Part shown: in pieces, positions 36,208 to 46,758 of the stretch
Layout of the letters: every line of letters starts with the position of its first letter
Position numbering within the stretch: the first letter of the stretch is position 1
DNA from: Acidobacteriota bacterium
Lineage (GTDB): Bacteria > Acidobacteriota > Vicinamibacteria > Fen-336
DNA: 64,000 nucleotides
Assembly (NCBI GenBank): GCA_011526565.1
Contig: WYBL01000103.1
Span: forward strand, 24,600-88,599
Reading direction: 5' to 3'
Made by a program: the position numbers and the translations under genes
The notes under the pieces: generated by a model
The model's database searches: none
Told to the model about the DNA's origin: nothing
What the model saw: only the letters and a program-made list of their open reading frames with translations

Positions 36208-38439
36208 TCAGTACACCCAGGCGAGGTCGTAGCGGAGCAGCTTGACGCCGTTGCGCGGCGGCACCAGCACCGCCTCGACGAAGCGGGCGGGATCCACCTG
36301 GCGCAGTTCCGCGAGCTGGCCCTCGAGCGCGGCGATGTCCGCCTGCGCCGCTTCGACCCGGGCCTCGGCCGTGTTCTCCATCCGGTTCTTCGTGAGCACG
36401 CCGCCGGGCAGGCTGACCGTCTTCTTGCGGCCCGTGAAGAGTCCGATGTTGGAGAGGATCGCGGAGCCGACCGCCACCCACGTCTCCTTCTTGCGGGTCG
36501 CGAGATCGGCCTCGGCGGCGGCCAGGTCGCGCCGCCGCTTCTCGAGCTTCTGCTCGAGCTTCTTCGCCTCCGCGCCCGGCGCGGCCACGAGCCGCCGGGC
36601 GAACTGCTCGCGGGTCTCGTCGGGACGGCTCCGCTCGCCGGTGACCGGGTCCTCGAACACCCGCTCCGACAGCTTGTCGGGCAGCCTCTCGCGCAGCGCC
36701 TTGTCGAGCGCCCTGCTGCCGGCCGCGAACGCGCCGGGCAGGTCCGGGAAGCGCAGGTTGTCGGGGCCGCTGGTCTCCAGCGCGTCCTCCTCGATCACCA
36801 GCGCGTCGGCATCGAGCATCTCGGCGAAGGAACCGGCGCCGACGGGCCAGGCGCGCAGCACGACCCGCTCGCCGTCGACGCCCTTGTAGCGGACCGCGGC
36901 CTTGACGAAGACGTGCGGCTCGGCGATCTCGCCGCCGTGCTGGCGCAGGAAGTGGTGGCGGAACGGCGCAGGCGCGAGCGGCGGCCCGGCCGGCGTGGCG
37001 GGTGCCGCGGCGCCCCCGGAGCCCGCCCCGGGCGACGCGGCGGGCGCAGCGGGCTCCGCCTTGCGCGCCGCCATCAGCGGCTCGATCTCCTCGCGCGTCA
37101 GCGGGCCGCGCAGGTACGAGAGCGCCCAGCGCGAGTGCAGCAGCTCGGGCCCCTTGCGGTGCACGTCGTGGAGCAGGAACACCCGCTTCTTCGTCGCGTC
37201 GAGCAGGGCGTCGATCGCGGCCGCGTCGGCGCCCGCGCCGAGCAGCCCGTCGCGCAGGCGCTCGCGGTCGCGCTCGGTCTGCAGCTTGCCGACCATCCAG
37301 GTGCCCATGTTGGCGAGGCCCTTGTAGTCGAGGTCGACGGGGTTCTGGGTCGCGAGCAGCACGCCGACGCCCTGCGCCCGCGCCTGCTTGAGCAGCGTCA
37401 GCAGCGGCTTCTTGGTCGGCGGGTTGGCGGGGTGCGGGGGGAAGTAGCCGAACACCTCGTCCATGTACACGAGCGCCCGCAGTTCGCCTGTGCCGCGCTG
37501 GCGGCGCACCCAGGTCTTGACCTTCTCCAGCACCAGCGCGGTCACGAACAACCGCTCCTCGTCGGAGAGGTGCGCGGTGTAGACGATCGAGAGCCGCGGC
37601 CGCCCGCCCGTTCCGCCCAGCCAGGCGTCGACGTCGATCGGCGCGCCCTGGCGCCAGGCGGCGAAGCCGGGCGAGGCGAGCAGCCCGTTGAGGGCCATCA
37701 CCAGCACCTGTCGCTCCTTCGCGGGATAGACGGTCTCGAGTGGCAGCGCGCCCAGTTTGTCGATCGGCGGCGTCACCACGAGGCCGAGCAGGTCCTCGAG
37801 GCTCAGCCCGCGCCCTGCGCGCCAGGCGTGCTCCACGAGGGTGCACAGCAGCATGTGCTCGCGCGACTGGAGCGGGTCGGCGTCGATCCGGACCAGGCCC
37901 AGCAGGCCCGAGGCGATCGCCGCGATCTCGTCGCGCAAGTCCTCGGCCGCGTCGTCGAACGGCGTCGCCGGGGCGTCGAGCGACTGCAGCACCGAGAGCG
38001 CGACGCCGGACTCGGACCCGGGCGTGTAGACGGTCGCGTCGATGGCGGCGCGCAGCGACGCGACGTCGGCGGCGGAGAGCCCCCACTCCGCGAGGCCCTT
38101 CGTCCAGCTCTCCGCGGCCGCCGCCGCGGCTTGCGCGACGCTCGAGCCCTGACGCCGTGCTTCGGCCGGGTCGATCCACGGCTCGAAGCTGGCCGCGTCG
38201 AGCCGCTCGAACAGCAGCAGCAGGTTGACGAGGTCGCCCTTGGGGTCGATCGCGACGACGCTGGTGCCACGGCGCAGCACCTCCTCGAGCAGCCCGATCG
38301 CCAGTCCGGTCTTCCCGGAGCCCGTCATGCCGACGATCAGGCCGTGGGTGAGCAGGTCACGCGGGTCGAGGTGGAGCGGAGCCCCGAGCGCGCCGGTGGC
38401 GGGATCGACGGACTTGCCGAGATAGAGGCCGTTGGACAT
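36208..38439 (-). CDS. HerA-like ATPase (DUF853-type ATP-binding protein)
   Basis: 743 residues. Walker A is GMTGSGKTGLAIGLLEE near residue 37, and VVAIDPKGDLVNLLLLF follows. Walker B is LRALVYMDEVFGYFPPHPANPPTKKPLLTLLKQARAQGVGVLLATQNPVDLDYKGLAN, with the sensor region after it. The C-terminal half has a coiled-coil stretch (EAKKLEQKLEKRRRDLAAAEADLATRKKE). It is a FtsK/HerA-type pump by fold; the cargo (DNA or protein) is unknown. First gene of a two-gene unit with the VWFA gene at 34,980. Confidence 0.85.
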   Translation of the reverse strand: MSNGLYLGKSVDPATGALGAPLHLDPRDLLTHGLIVGMTGSGKTGLAIGLLEEVLRRGTSVVAIDPKGDLVNLLLLFERLDAASFEPWIDPAEARRQGSSVAQAAAAAAESWTKGLAEWGLSAADVASLRAAIDATVYTPGSESGVALSVLQSLDAPATPFDDAAEDLRDEIAAIASGLLGLVRIDADPLQSREHMLLCTLVEHAWRAGRGLSLEDLLGLVVTPPIDKLGALPLETVYPAKERQVLVMALNGLLASPGFAAWRQGAPIDVDAWLGGTGGRPRLSIVYTAHLSDEERLFVTALVLEKVKTWVRRQRGTGELRALVYMDEVFGYFPPHPANPPTKKPLLTLLKQARAQGVGVLLATQNPVDLDYKGLANMGTWMVGKLQTERDRERLRDGLLGAGADAAAIDALLDATKKRVFLLHDVHRKGPELLHSRWALSYLRGPLTREEIEPLMAARKAEPAAPAASPGAGSGGAAAPATPAGPPLAPAPFRHHFLRQHGGEIAEPHVFVKAAVRYKGVDGERVVLRAWPVGAGSFAEMLDADALVIEEDALETSGPDNLRFPDLPGAFAAGSRALDKALRERLPDKLSERVFEDPVTGERSRPDETREQFARRLVAAPGAEAKKLEQKLEKRRRDLAAAEADLATRKKETWVAVGSAILSNIGLFTGRKKTVSLPGGVLTKNRMENTAEARVEAAQADIAALEGQLAELRQVDPARFVEAVLVPPRNGVKLLRYDLAWVY

Positions 38440-38621
38440 GTCACGAAAGATACCGCCATCGCGTGGTCGACGTCAGTGCCGCGGACGCCGCCGCGGCGGA
38501 TGTCCTCCGCAGAGGACGTCGTTCTCGGTCCGCGCCGCTCGAATCGAGTGTTTTCGGGGTTTTCGGGGCGGCACGAGGGCTGCAATCGGGATGGGCGTCA
38601 GGGGTAACCAGGGAGGACGCG
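38440..38621. other. intergenic region with hairpin and direct repeat
   Basis: No gene seen. GTCCTC-CGCA-GAGGAC (38,501-38,516) forms a small hairpin, and TTTTCGGGG occurs twice in tandem near 38,550. GGGAGG (38,611-38,616) is the ribosome site of the next gene. Confidence 0.35.
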
Positions 38622-39056
38622 ATGAAGGCACTGGCGCTGGGAGCAATGGTCGCCGGGCTGGCGCTGGCGCAGCCGGCGGACGCGGGCGTGAGCGTGGGGA
38701 TCGGGATCTCGGTCGGCGACCGCGGTCACTGGGATCGCCGCGGGTACGGCTACGACACGGGACGCGAGGCGTGGCGCTTCGGCTACGACCGCGGGTACCG
38801 CGAGGGGCTCGAGGAGGGCAGCCGCGACGGCCGCCGGAACCAGCGCTTCGACTTCTGGCGGGAGCGCGACTACCGCAACGCCGACAAGGGCTACCGAAGT
38901 CACTACGGGCCCAAGCCGGTCTACGAGCGCGGATTCCGCGAGGGCTTCGAGGCCGGCTATCGCCGCGGCTACGCGCGCCACGACGACCGCTGGGACGGCC
39001 GCTGGGACGGCCGGGACCGCGGCCGGATCTACGAGGAGCCCCGCCGTCGCTGGTAG
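38622..39056 (+). CDS. small secreted Arg/Gly/Tyr-rich protein
   Basis: 144 residues from ATG 38622, with a good signal peptide (MKALALGAMVAGLALAQPADA). The mature part is rich in Tyr, Gly, Arg and Asp, with repeated RxGYxxGxxxGYxxG-like pieces (WRFGYDRGYREGLEEG, YERGFREGFEAGYRRGYA) and tandem RWDG. No known enzyme domain. Such tracts occur in periplasmic proteins of unknown role. A strong hairpin follows at 39,068. Confidence 0.65.
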   Translation: MKALALGAMVAGLALAQPADAGVSVGIGISVGDRGHWDRRGYGYDTGREAWRFGYDRGYREGLEEGSRDGRRNQRFDFWRERDYRNADKGYRSHYGPKPVYERGFREGFEAGYRRGYARHDDRWDGRWDGRDRGRIYEEPRRRW

Positions 39057-39067
39057 CGCGTGAACGG

Positions 39068-39098
39068 GCCCCCGCCCGCTTTCGGAGCGGGCGGGGGC
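39068..39098 (+). terminator. strong GC hairpin (terminator-like)
   Basis: A perfect 13-bp stem, GCCCCCGCCCGCT and AGCGGGCGGGGGC, with loop TTCGG. It lies 12 nt past the stop of the small secreted-protein gene. There is no U-tract, only GAACCCTTACAA, and that TACAAT is the likely -10 of the next gene. Confidence 0.7.
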
Positions 39099-39117
39099 GA
39101 ACCCTTACAATGGCCGG

Positions 39118-40113
39118 GTGAAGTCGAAGATCTACTGGAAGGAGATCGCGCAGCACAAGGCGCGGCTCCGCGACGCCGTTCCCCACGCCGAGCTGAAGGC
39201 GCTCCACGTGCGCCGGCCCGCTCTCCACCTCGCGTACGCCGCCCGCCAGTTCGCCATCATCGCCGCCTGCAGCTACGGCCTGTGGCACCTCGCCAACCCG
39301 CTCTACTGGGTGCCGCTCGCGATCCTGCAGGGGTTCACCTTCTTCAACATGACGGTGCTGCTGCACGAGGTCGTGCACAACGCCGTGTTCCAGACCCCGA
39401 AGCCGAAGATCGAGCGGGTGCTCGGCCTGCTCTACGCGATCTCCTCGGGCATCTCGGCCTCGCAGTTCACCCGCTGGCACCTCGACCACCACGACAACCT
39501 CGGCTCGTGGGAGGACGACCCCAAGCGCCACTGGCTGTCGCCGAAGCGCAACGCGCGCTGGTACAAGCTGCTCTACTGCACGCCGGCGCTGATGCCGATC
39601 TACTTCCGGGCGGCGGCCCAGGAGTCGAAGAGCTACGAGCCCGAGCTGCGCTCGCGGATCGCGCGCGAGCGGGCGGCGACAGTGGTGATCCAGCTCTCGA
39701 TCGCGGGCCTGCTGTGGCACTTCGGCGGCCTCGGGGTGCTGATGCGGGTGTGGTTCGTGCCGTACTTCCTGGTCTTCCCCGTGGCCTTCACGCTCAACCG
39801 GCTGGGCCAGCACTACGACATCGACCCCAGCCACCCGCTCAAGGGCTCGACCGTGATGAAGCCGTCGCGCTTCTGGGAGTTCCTGTTCCTGTTCTCGAAC
39901 TTCCACATCGAGCACCACTACTTCCCGCGGGTGCCCTTCTACAACCTGCGCGCGCTCCACATGAATCTGCGGCCGCTGTACGCGGAGCTGGGCCTGCGCC
40001 CCCACTCCTACGCGGAGATCGTGTGGGGCTGGTTCGTGCTCAACAAGGCGCCACACACCGACTGGGAGGCCGCGGCCACGCCCGCGGCCGGGAGCCCGGC
40101 GACAGCGCGCTGA
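39118..40113 (+). CDS. membrane fatty-acid desaturase/hydroxylase-like protein
   Basis: 331 residues. Three His boxes in order: HEVVHN (about residue 82), HLDHHDN (about 120) and HIEHHYFP (about 262) hold the di-iron centre of membrane desaturases. Membrane helices flank them (FAIIAACSYGLWHLA, VPLAILQGFTFFNMTVL). It would oxidise a lipid acyl chain or carotenoid-like substrate. GTG start; TACAAT (39,106-39,111) ends 6 nt before it without a ribosome site, so leaderless. Confidence 0.88.
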   Translation: MKSKIYWKEIAQHKARLRDAVPHAELKALHVRRPALHLAYAARQFAIIAACSYGLWHLANPLYWVPLAILQGFTFFNMTVLLHEVVHNAVFQTPKPKIERVLGLLYAISSGISASQFTRWHLDHHDNLGSWEDDPKRHWLSPKRNARWYKLLYCTPALMPIYFRAAAQESKSYEPELRSRIARERAATVVIQLSIAGLLWHFGGLGVLMRVWFVPYFLVFPVAFTLNRLGQHYDIDPSHPLKGSTVMKPSRFWEFLFLFSNFHIEHHYFPRVPFYNLRALHMNLRPLYAELGLRPHSYAEIVWGWFVLNKAPHTDWEAAATPAAGSPATAR

Positions 40114-40162
40114 CCGGGACGCGCCCAGCCCGGGTGCTAGGATCGGGCTACTCCGCTTCCCC

Positions 40163-43100
40163 ATGCGACGACTGGCTGCCGCGCTCGCGCTGTGTTGCTG
40201 CGCCCCGCTCGCGGGCGCGCAGTCGCTCCGCTTCGAGCGGCTGACCCAGGACCAGGGCCTCAGCCAGAACTTCGTCCGCGTCTTCGCGCAGGACGCGGCG
40301 GGGTTTCTCTGGATCGGCAGCCAGGACGGGCTCAATCGCTTCGACGGGTACGAGGTCCGCGTCTTCCGCCACGACGGGGTCGGGGCCGCGCTCCACGACG
40401 CGCACATCACCGCGCTGCACGCGACGCCCGGCGGCGCGCTCTAGGTCGGCACCCGCGAGGGCGGCCTCGCCCGCTGGGACCCGCGTCTCGAGGGCTTCGA
40501 GGTGCTGCGCGCCGATCCCGCCGAGAAGGACGAGACCGCACTCCCGCTCGACTACGTGACGGCGATCGCCGACGCGGAGCCTGCAGTGCCGGGTGCGCCG
40601 CCTGAATCACTCTGGGTCGGCACGCTGCGGGGGCTCTCTCGACTGGACCCGGCGACCGGTCGGTTCGACCGCCGCGTCGACGGCGGAGCCGAGACCGCGC
40701 TCACGCGGCTCGAGGTCTGGCAACTCCACCGCGGCCGTGGCGAGTTGCTGGTGTCGTTGCGCAAGGGCGGGCTGCTCTCGTGGCAGCAGGGTCGCCTCGT
40801 CGATCATCGCCCGGCCCTGGACGCGGCGGGGCTGACGGGCCGCATCGTCGTCGAGGACGATGGCGAGGGAGGCCTTTGGCTGGGCGCCGCCAGCGGCCTG
40901 TTCCGGCGCTCCGCCGACGGGTCCATCGCGCGCGTCGCGGGGATGCTCGCGCCGCCCAACGTGTCGGCGCTGCTGCGCGCGAGGGACGGCACGCTCTGGG
41001 TCGGCACCCGCGGTGCTGGCCTGTTGCGGCGACCGCCGGGCTCGCAGCGCTTCTTCGCCTCGCGCTCCGACCCGGCCGACCCGCACAGCCTGCCGGACGA
41101 TGCCGTCGAGGGCTTGTTCGAGGACGCCACGGGTGTGCTCTGGATCGGCACGCCCCTGGGCGTCGCCCGTCACGATCCGGCCTCGCAGGCGTTCCGAGTG
41201 CACCGACCCGAACCAGAGGGTCGCGGGCCGGTCGATCCCTACGTCTGGGCCCTGGAAGCCGATCGCTCCGGCAACCTGTGGATCGGGTCGGACAAGGGCC
41301 TGGCGTTCTGGGATCGCGAGGCCGACACCTGGCAGCAGTGGACCGCCGACGATCCCCGTGGCCTCGTCCCGGGCGCGGTGACGGCGCTGCTCGTCGATCG
41401 GGAGGGCCAGGTCTGGGTCGGAGGCTCGCGCGGCCTGGCACGCCTCGACCCGCGACGCGGCAGCGTGGCGACCTGGACGCGGAGCGGCGCCGATCCCGAC
41501 CTGCCGGCCGCCCGCATCTTCGACCTGCTCGAGACCCGGGCGGGCGAGGTGCTGGTCGGCACCGCGCTGGGACTGGCCCGCTGGAACCCGGCGCGCCCCG
41601 GCTTCGAGCGGCTTCGCGAGCAGAAGTTCTCGGTCTTCTCGATGGCCGAGGATGGCGACGGCGCGGTGTGGCTCGGCACGTTCCACAACGGTTTCTACCG
41701 CTTCGAGCCGTCCACCCGGGCGCTGGGCCGCCACCGGGACGAGCACGGGAAGGACATCCTCGAGCCGCAGCAGATCTCGGCCGTGCACGTCGACGCGGCG
41801 GGGCGGCTCTGGATCGGGACCGCCCAGGGCCTGTTCCGGCGCGACCGCGACCGTGCGCCGCTGCGCCGCTACCGGGTCAAGGACGGACTGCCCAACGAGG
41901 TCGTGATGGGGATCGCGGAGGACGACGGCGGCGCGCTCTGGTTCAGCACCAACGCCGGCCTCGTGCGCCACGACCCCGAGCGCGGCGGCTTCCGCACCTG
42001 GCGCACGAGCGACGGCCTGCCGTCGCTGGAGTTCAACCAGATGGCGGCGACCCGCCTGCCGAGTGGCGAACTGGCGTTCGGCACGCCTGCCGGGTTCGCG
42101 ATGTTCGAGCCGCGGGCGCTGCGCCCCGACCCGCACCCGCCGCGCGTCGCGCTGACCGGCCTCGAGCTCTACAACGTGCCCGTCCCGATCGGCGCCGCTG
42201 AGGGTTTCGCGCTGAGCCGCTCGATCACGACGCTCGATACCCTGGCCCTGTCGCACCGGGAACGCGTCGTCACCCTGACCTTCGCCGGACTCCACTTCGC
42301 GGCGCCCCGCGACATGCGCTACGCCTACCGGCTGCGCGGCTGGGACGACACCTGGCGCCAGACGACGGCGGCGCGGCGCTCCGCCACCTACACCGACCTG
42401 CCGGCCGGGGACTACCACTTCGAGGTGAAAGCGAGCAACAAGGACGGCCTGTGGAGCGAGCCGGGCACGCTGCGCGTCCACGTCGACCCGCCGCCCTGGC
42501 GCACCTGGTGGGCCTACAGCCTCTATGCGCTGCTGTCGGTCGCCGCCCTGGTCTCGTTCGTCAGCCTGCGGCTGCGCCGCCTGCGCCAGCGCCAGCGCGA
42601 GCTGGAGGAGCTGGTCGGCGTGCGCACCGCGGAACTGCAGGTCTCGCGGCAGGAGGCGCTCGAGGCGAGTCGGGCCAAGAGCACGTTCCTCGCCAACATG
42701 AGCCACGAGCTGCGCACCCCGCTCAACGCCGTGCTCGGCTTCGCCCAGGTCCTGGATCGCAGCCCGCGGCTCGCCGGCGACGACCGCCGCCACCTCGGCC
42801 TGATCCGCGAGGCAGGCACCCACCTGCTCGAGCTGATCAACGACGTGCTGTCGCTCTCGAAGATCGAGGCGGGCCGGCTGGCGCTCGAGGCGCGCGCCTT
42901 CTCGCCGCGCGCGCTGCTGGCGACCGTCGAGGCGCTGCTGCGCGGGCGCGCGGAGGCGGCCGGGTTGGAGTTCCTGCTGCGCGTCGAAGGCGATCTGCCC
43001 GCGACCGTCGTGGGCGACGACGTGCGGCTCAGGCAGGTGCTGGTCAACCTGCTCTCCAACGCCGTCAAGTTCACGGCCCGCGGGCGCGTCGCGCTGGGCG

Positions 43101-44050
43101 TCGCCTGGAGCGGCGGGCGAGCGCGTTTCGCGGTCGAAGACACGGGCGCCGGCATCGCGGCCGACGAACTCGCGCGGCTGTTCGAGCCGTTCAGCCAGGC
43201 GGAGGCCGGGCGCCAGCGCGAAGACGGCACGGGCCTCGGCCTGTCGATCACCCGCGAGATCGTGCGGCTGATGGGCGGCGAGATCGCGGTCCGCAGCGAA
43301 CTGGGAATCGGCACCCGCTTCGAGTTCGAGGTCGACTTGCCCGCCGGCGCGACCGCGGGCGAAGCCGTGCCCGCGGCCGGCCGCGTCGTCGGCCTGGCCG
43401 CCGGGCAACGCCGGCCCCGGGTGCTGGTCGCCGACGACGTCGCGGCGAACCGCGAGCTGGTCGCCACGCTGCTGGGCGGGGTCGGCCTCGACGTGGTCGC
43501 GGCGGCGGATGGTGAAGAGGCGGTGCACCTGTGGGAGCAGGCTCGCCCGGACCTGGTCCTGCTCGACCGCAGGATGCCGTACCTCGACGGGCCCGCCGCG
43601 ACCCGGCGCATCCGCGAGCGCGAGCAGCAGTCCGGCCGCGGCCGGACGCCGGTGGTCGCACTGACGGCGAGCGCCTTCGAACACGAGCGCGACGAGATCC
43701 TGGCCCACGGCGCCGACGACTTCATGACCAAGCCCTTCGCGGCAGACCGGCTGTTCGAGCTGCTCGAGCGCCATCTCGGAGTGAGCTTCGAGCGCGAGGC
43801 GCCGGCGCCCGAGCCGGAATCCCCGCAGGTGCTGGGGCGCGCCGAGATGGCCCGCCTGACGCGCGAGGAGGCGAGTTCGTTGCATGCCGCGCTGGAGGCC
43901 GGAGCGCTGGAACGCGCGGCCGCCGTGGCCCGCGCGGTGGCGGATCGCGACCCGGCACTCGGCGCGGCCTTGCTAGGCGAGGTGCGGGCGATGCGCGTCG
44001 ATCGCCTGCTCGACCTGCTCGAGAACGCAGGCCTGGAGCCGCCGCAGTGA
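40163..44050 (+). pseudogene. hybrid sensor histidine kinase with in-frame amber codon
   Basis: One frame of 1,295 codons, interrupted only by TAG at 40,442-40,444 (codon 94). Order: signal peptide (to about 20); two-component-regulator propeller repeats (for example GFLWIGSQDGLNRFDGY, TLWVGTRGAGLLRR); a Y_Y_Y domain near 720 (MRYAYRLRGWDDTW); a membrane helix; HisKA (MSHELRTPLNAVLGFAQ); HATPase (NLLSNAVKFTARG, GTGLGLSI); a receiver domain (DLVLLDRRMPYLDG, TKPFA) and a short C-terminal helical tail. The amber replaces the Trp of an LWVGTREGGL propeller motif, so it is a TGG-to-TAG change. A shorter product could begin at GTG 40502 but would lack the signal peptide. Coupled to the next gene by GTGA. 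Confidence 0.85.
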
Positions 44051-45366
44051 GCCTCGGCACGCTCCTGGCCGTCGACGACACACCGGAGAACCTGGTGCTG
44101 CTCGTGGGCATCCTGGAGCGCGCGGGCTACGAGGTGCGAGCGGTGAACAGCGCTGCGCGGGCGCTGCGCCTGCTCGAGCGCGAGATCCCCGAGCTGATCC
44201 TGCTCGACATCGAGATGCCGGACGTCGACGGCATCGACCTGTGCCGCCAGATCAAGGCGCGGGGGCCCGCCCTGGCGGCGGTCCCGGTGCTGTTCGTGAC
44301 CGCGATGCACGACCTCGACCACCGCCTGCGAGGGTTCGAGGCCGGCGGCGTCGACTACGTGACCAAGCCGTTCGAGGAGGCAGAGGTGCTGGCGCGGGTG
44401 GCGACCCAGCTCCGCGTGCACCGCCTGCAGCGCGACCTCGAGCGCCGCAACGCCGAGCTGCTGGCGGCCCAGGAACGCCTGTTGCGCGAGCAGCAGCGCA
44501 CGGCGGAGGTGTTCTCGACGGTCGCGACGCTGCTGCCGGGCCGCCTGCTGGACGACGCCTATCGGGTCGAGACGCTGATCGGCAGTGGCGGCTTCGGCAG
44601 CGTCTACCGCGGCACCGACCTGCGCCTGGACCGCGCCGTGGCCATCAAGGTGCTGCGCCCGATGGGGCGCGAGAGCGAGGCGCTGGCCCGCTTCCGCCGC
44701 GAGGGCATCGCGTCCTGTCGCGTGCGCCACGCGAGCGCCGTGGAGGTGTTCGCGGCAGGTTACTGGCAAGGCGTGCCGTACCTCGTCATGGAACTGCTGG
44801 ACGGCGAGACGCTGGCGGCACGCCTCGGGCGCGAGCGGAAGCTGCCACCGCGCGAGGCCGCAGCGATCGCAGGGCCGGTCGCAGCCGCACTCGACGCGGC
44901 CCACGCAGCTCGCGTCGTGCACCGCGACGTCAAGCCCGACAACGTCTTCCTCCACCGCAGCCCCGCCGGGCCGGTGGTCAAGGTGCTCGACTTCGGAATC
45001 GCGCGGCTGCTCGACGACGAAGACGGCGCACCGGTGACGCGGACCGGGCACCTGGTCGGCACGCCGGAGTACATGGCCCCCGAGCAGCTCATGGGCGAGG
45101 CCCCCGACGCCAGCGCGGACGTCTACGCGCTCGGCGTCGTGCTGTTCCGGATGCTCACCGGCGAGCAGGTGTTCGAGCAGCAGGAGCGCTTCGATCTCGC
45201 CGAAACGGTGCTGCTCCACCTCACCTCGCGACCGCGCGATCTGGCGTCGCTGGCCCCGGGGCTCGACGCCGGGCTGGCGGCGCTGGTCGGCCGCATGCTC
45301 GCGCGCCGTCCCTCCACCCGCCCCTCGGCGCGCGAGGTGGCCGACCAGCTCGCCGCGTTCGAGTGA
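44047..45366 (+). CDS. response-regulator receiver fused to Ser/Thr protein kinase
   Basis: 439 residues, GTG start overlapping the sensor kinase stop. Residues 1-125 are a receiver (LLAVDDTPENLVLL; phospho-Asp in LILLDIEMPDVDG; VTKPF Lys). A coiled-coil linker (RLQRDLERRNAELLAAQERLLREQQ) follows. Residues about 175-439 are a Hanks-type kinase: IGSGGFGSVYRG, AIKVL, HRDVKPDNVF, DFGIARLL, GTPEYMAPEQL. All key residues are present. It should take phosphate from the upstream hybrid kinase and convert it to Ser/Thr phosphorylation. No transmembrane segment. Confidence 0.92.
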   Translation: MSLGTLLAVDDTPENLVLLVGILERAGYEVRAVNSAARALRLLEREIPELILLDIEMPDVDGIDLCRQIKARGPALAAVPVLFVTAMHDLDHRLRGFEAGGVDYVTKPFEEAEVLARVATQLRVHRLQRDLERRNAELLAAQERLLREQQRTAEVFSTVATLLPGRLLDDAYRVETLIGSGGFGSVYRGTDLRLDRAVAIKVLRPMGRESEALARFRREGIASCRVRHASAVEVFAAGYWQGVPYLVMELLDGETLAARLGRERKLPPREAAAIAGPVAAALDAAHAARVVHRDVKPDNVFLHRSPAGPVVKVLDFGIARLLDDEDGAPVTRTGHLVGTPEYMAPEQLMGEAPDASADVYALGVVLFRMLTGEQVFEQQERFDLAETVLLHLTSRPRDLASLAPGLDAGLAALVGRMLARRPSTRPSAREVADQLAAFE

Positions 45367-45415
45367 GCGGCGGAGAAGCGACGGGGCGCGCGTGCGGCGC
45401 GCCCCGGGCTGCGCC

Positions 45416-46705
<1,290 letters not shown>

Positions 46706-46758
46706 CGTGCTGCCGCCTCCGCCCTCGGCCAGGTCCGGGAAGTCTACCATTGGGTCCC

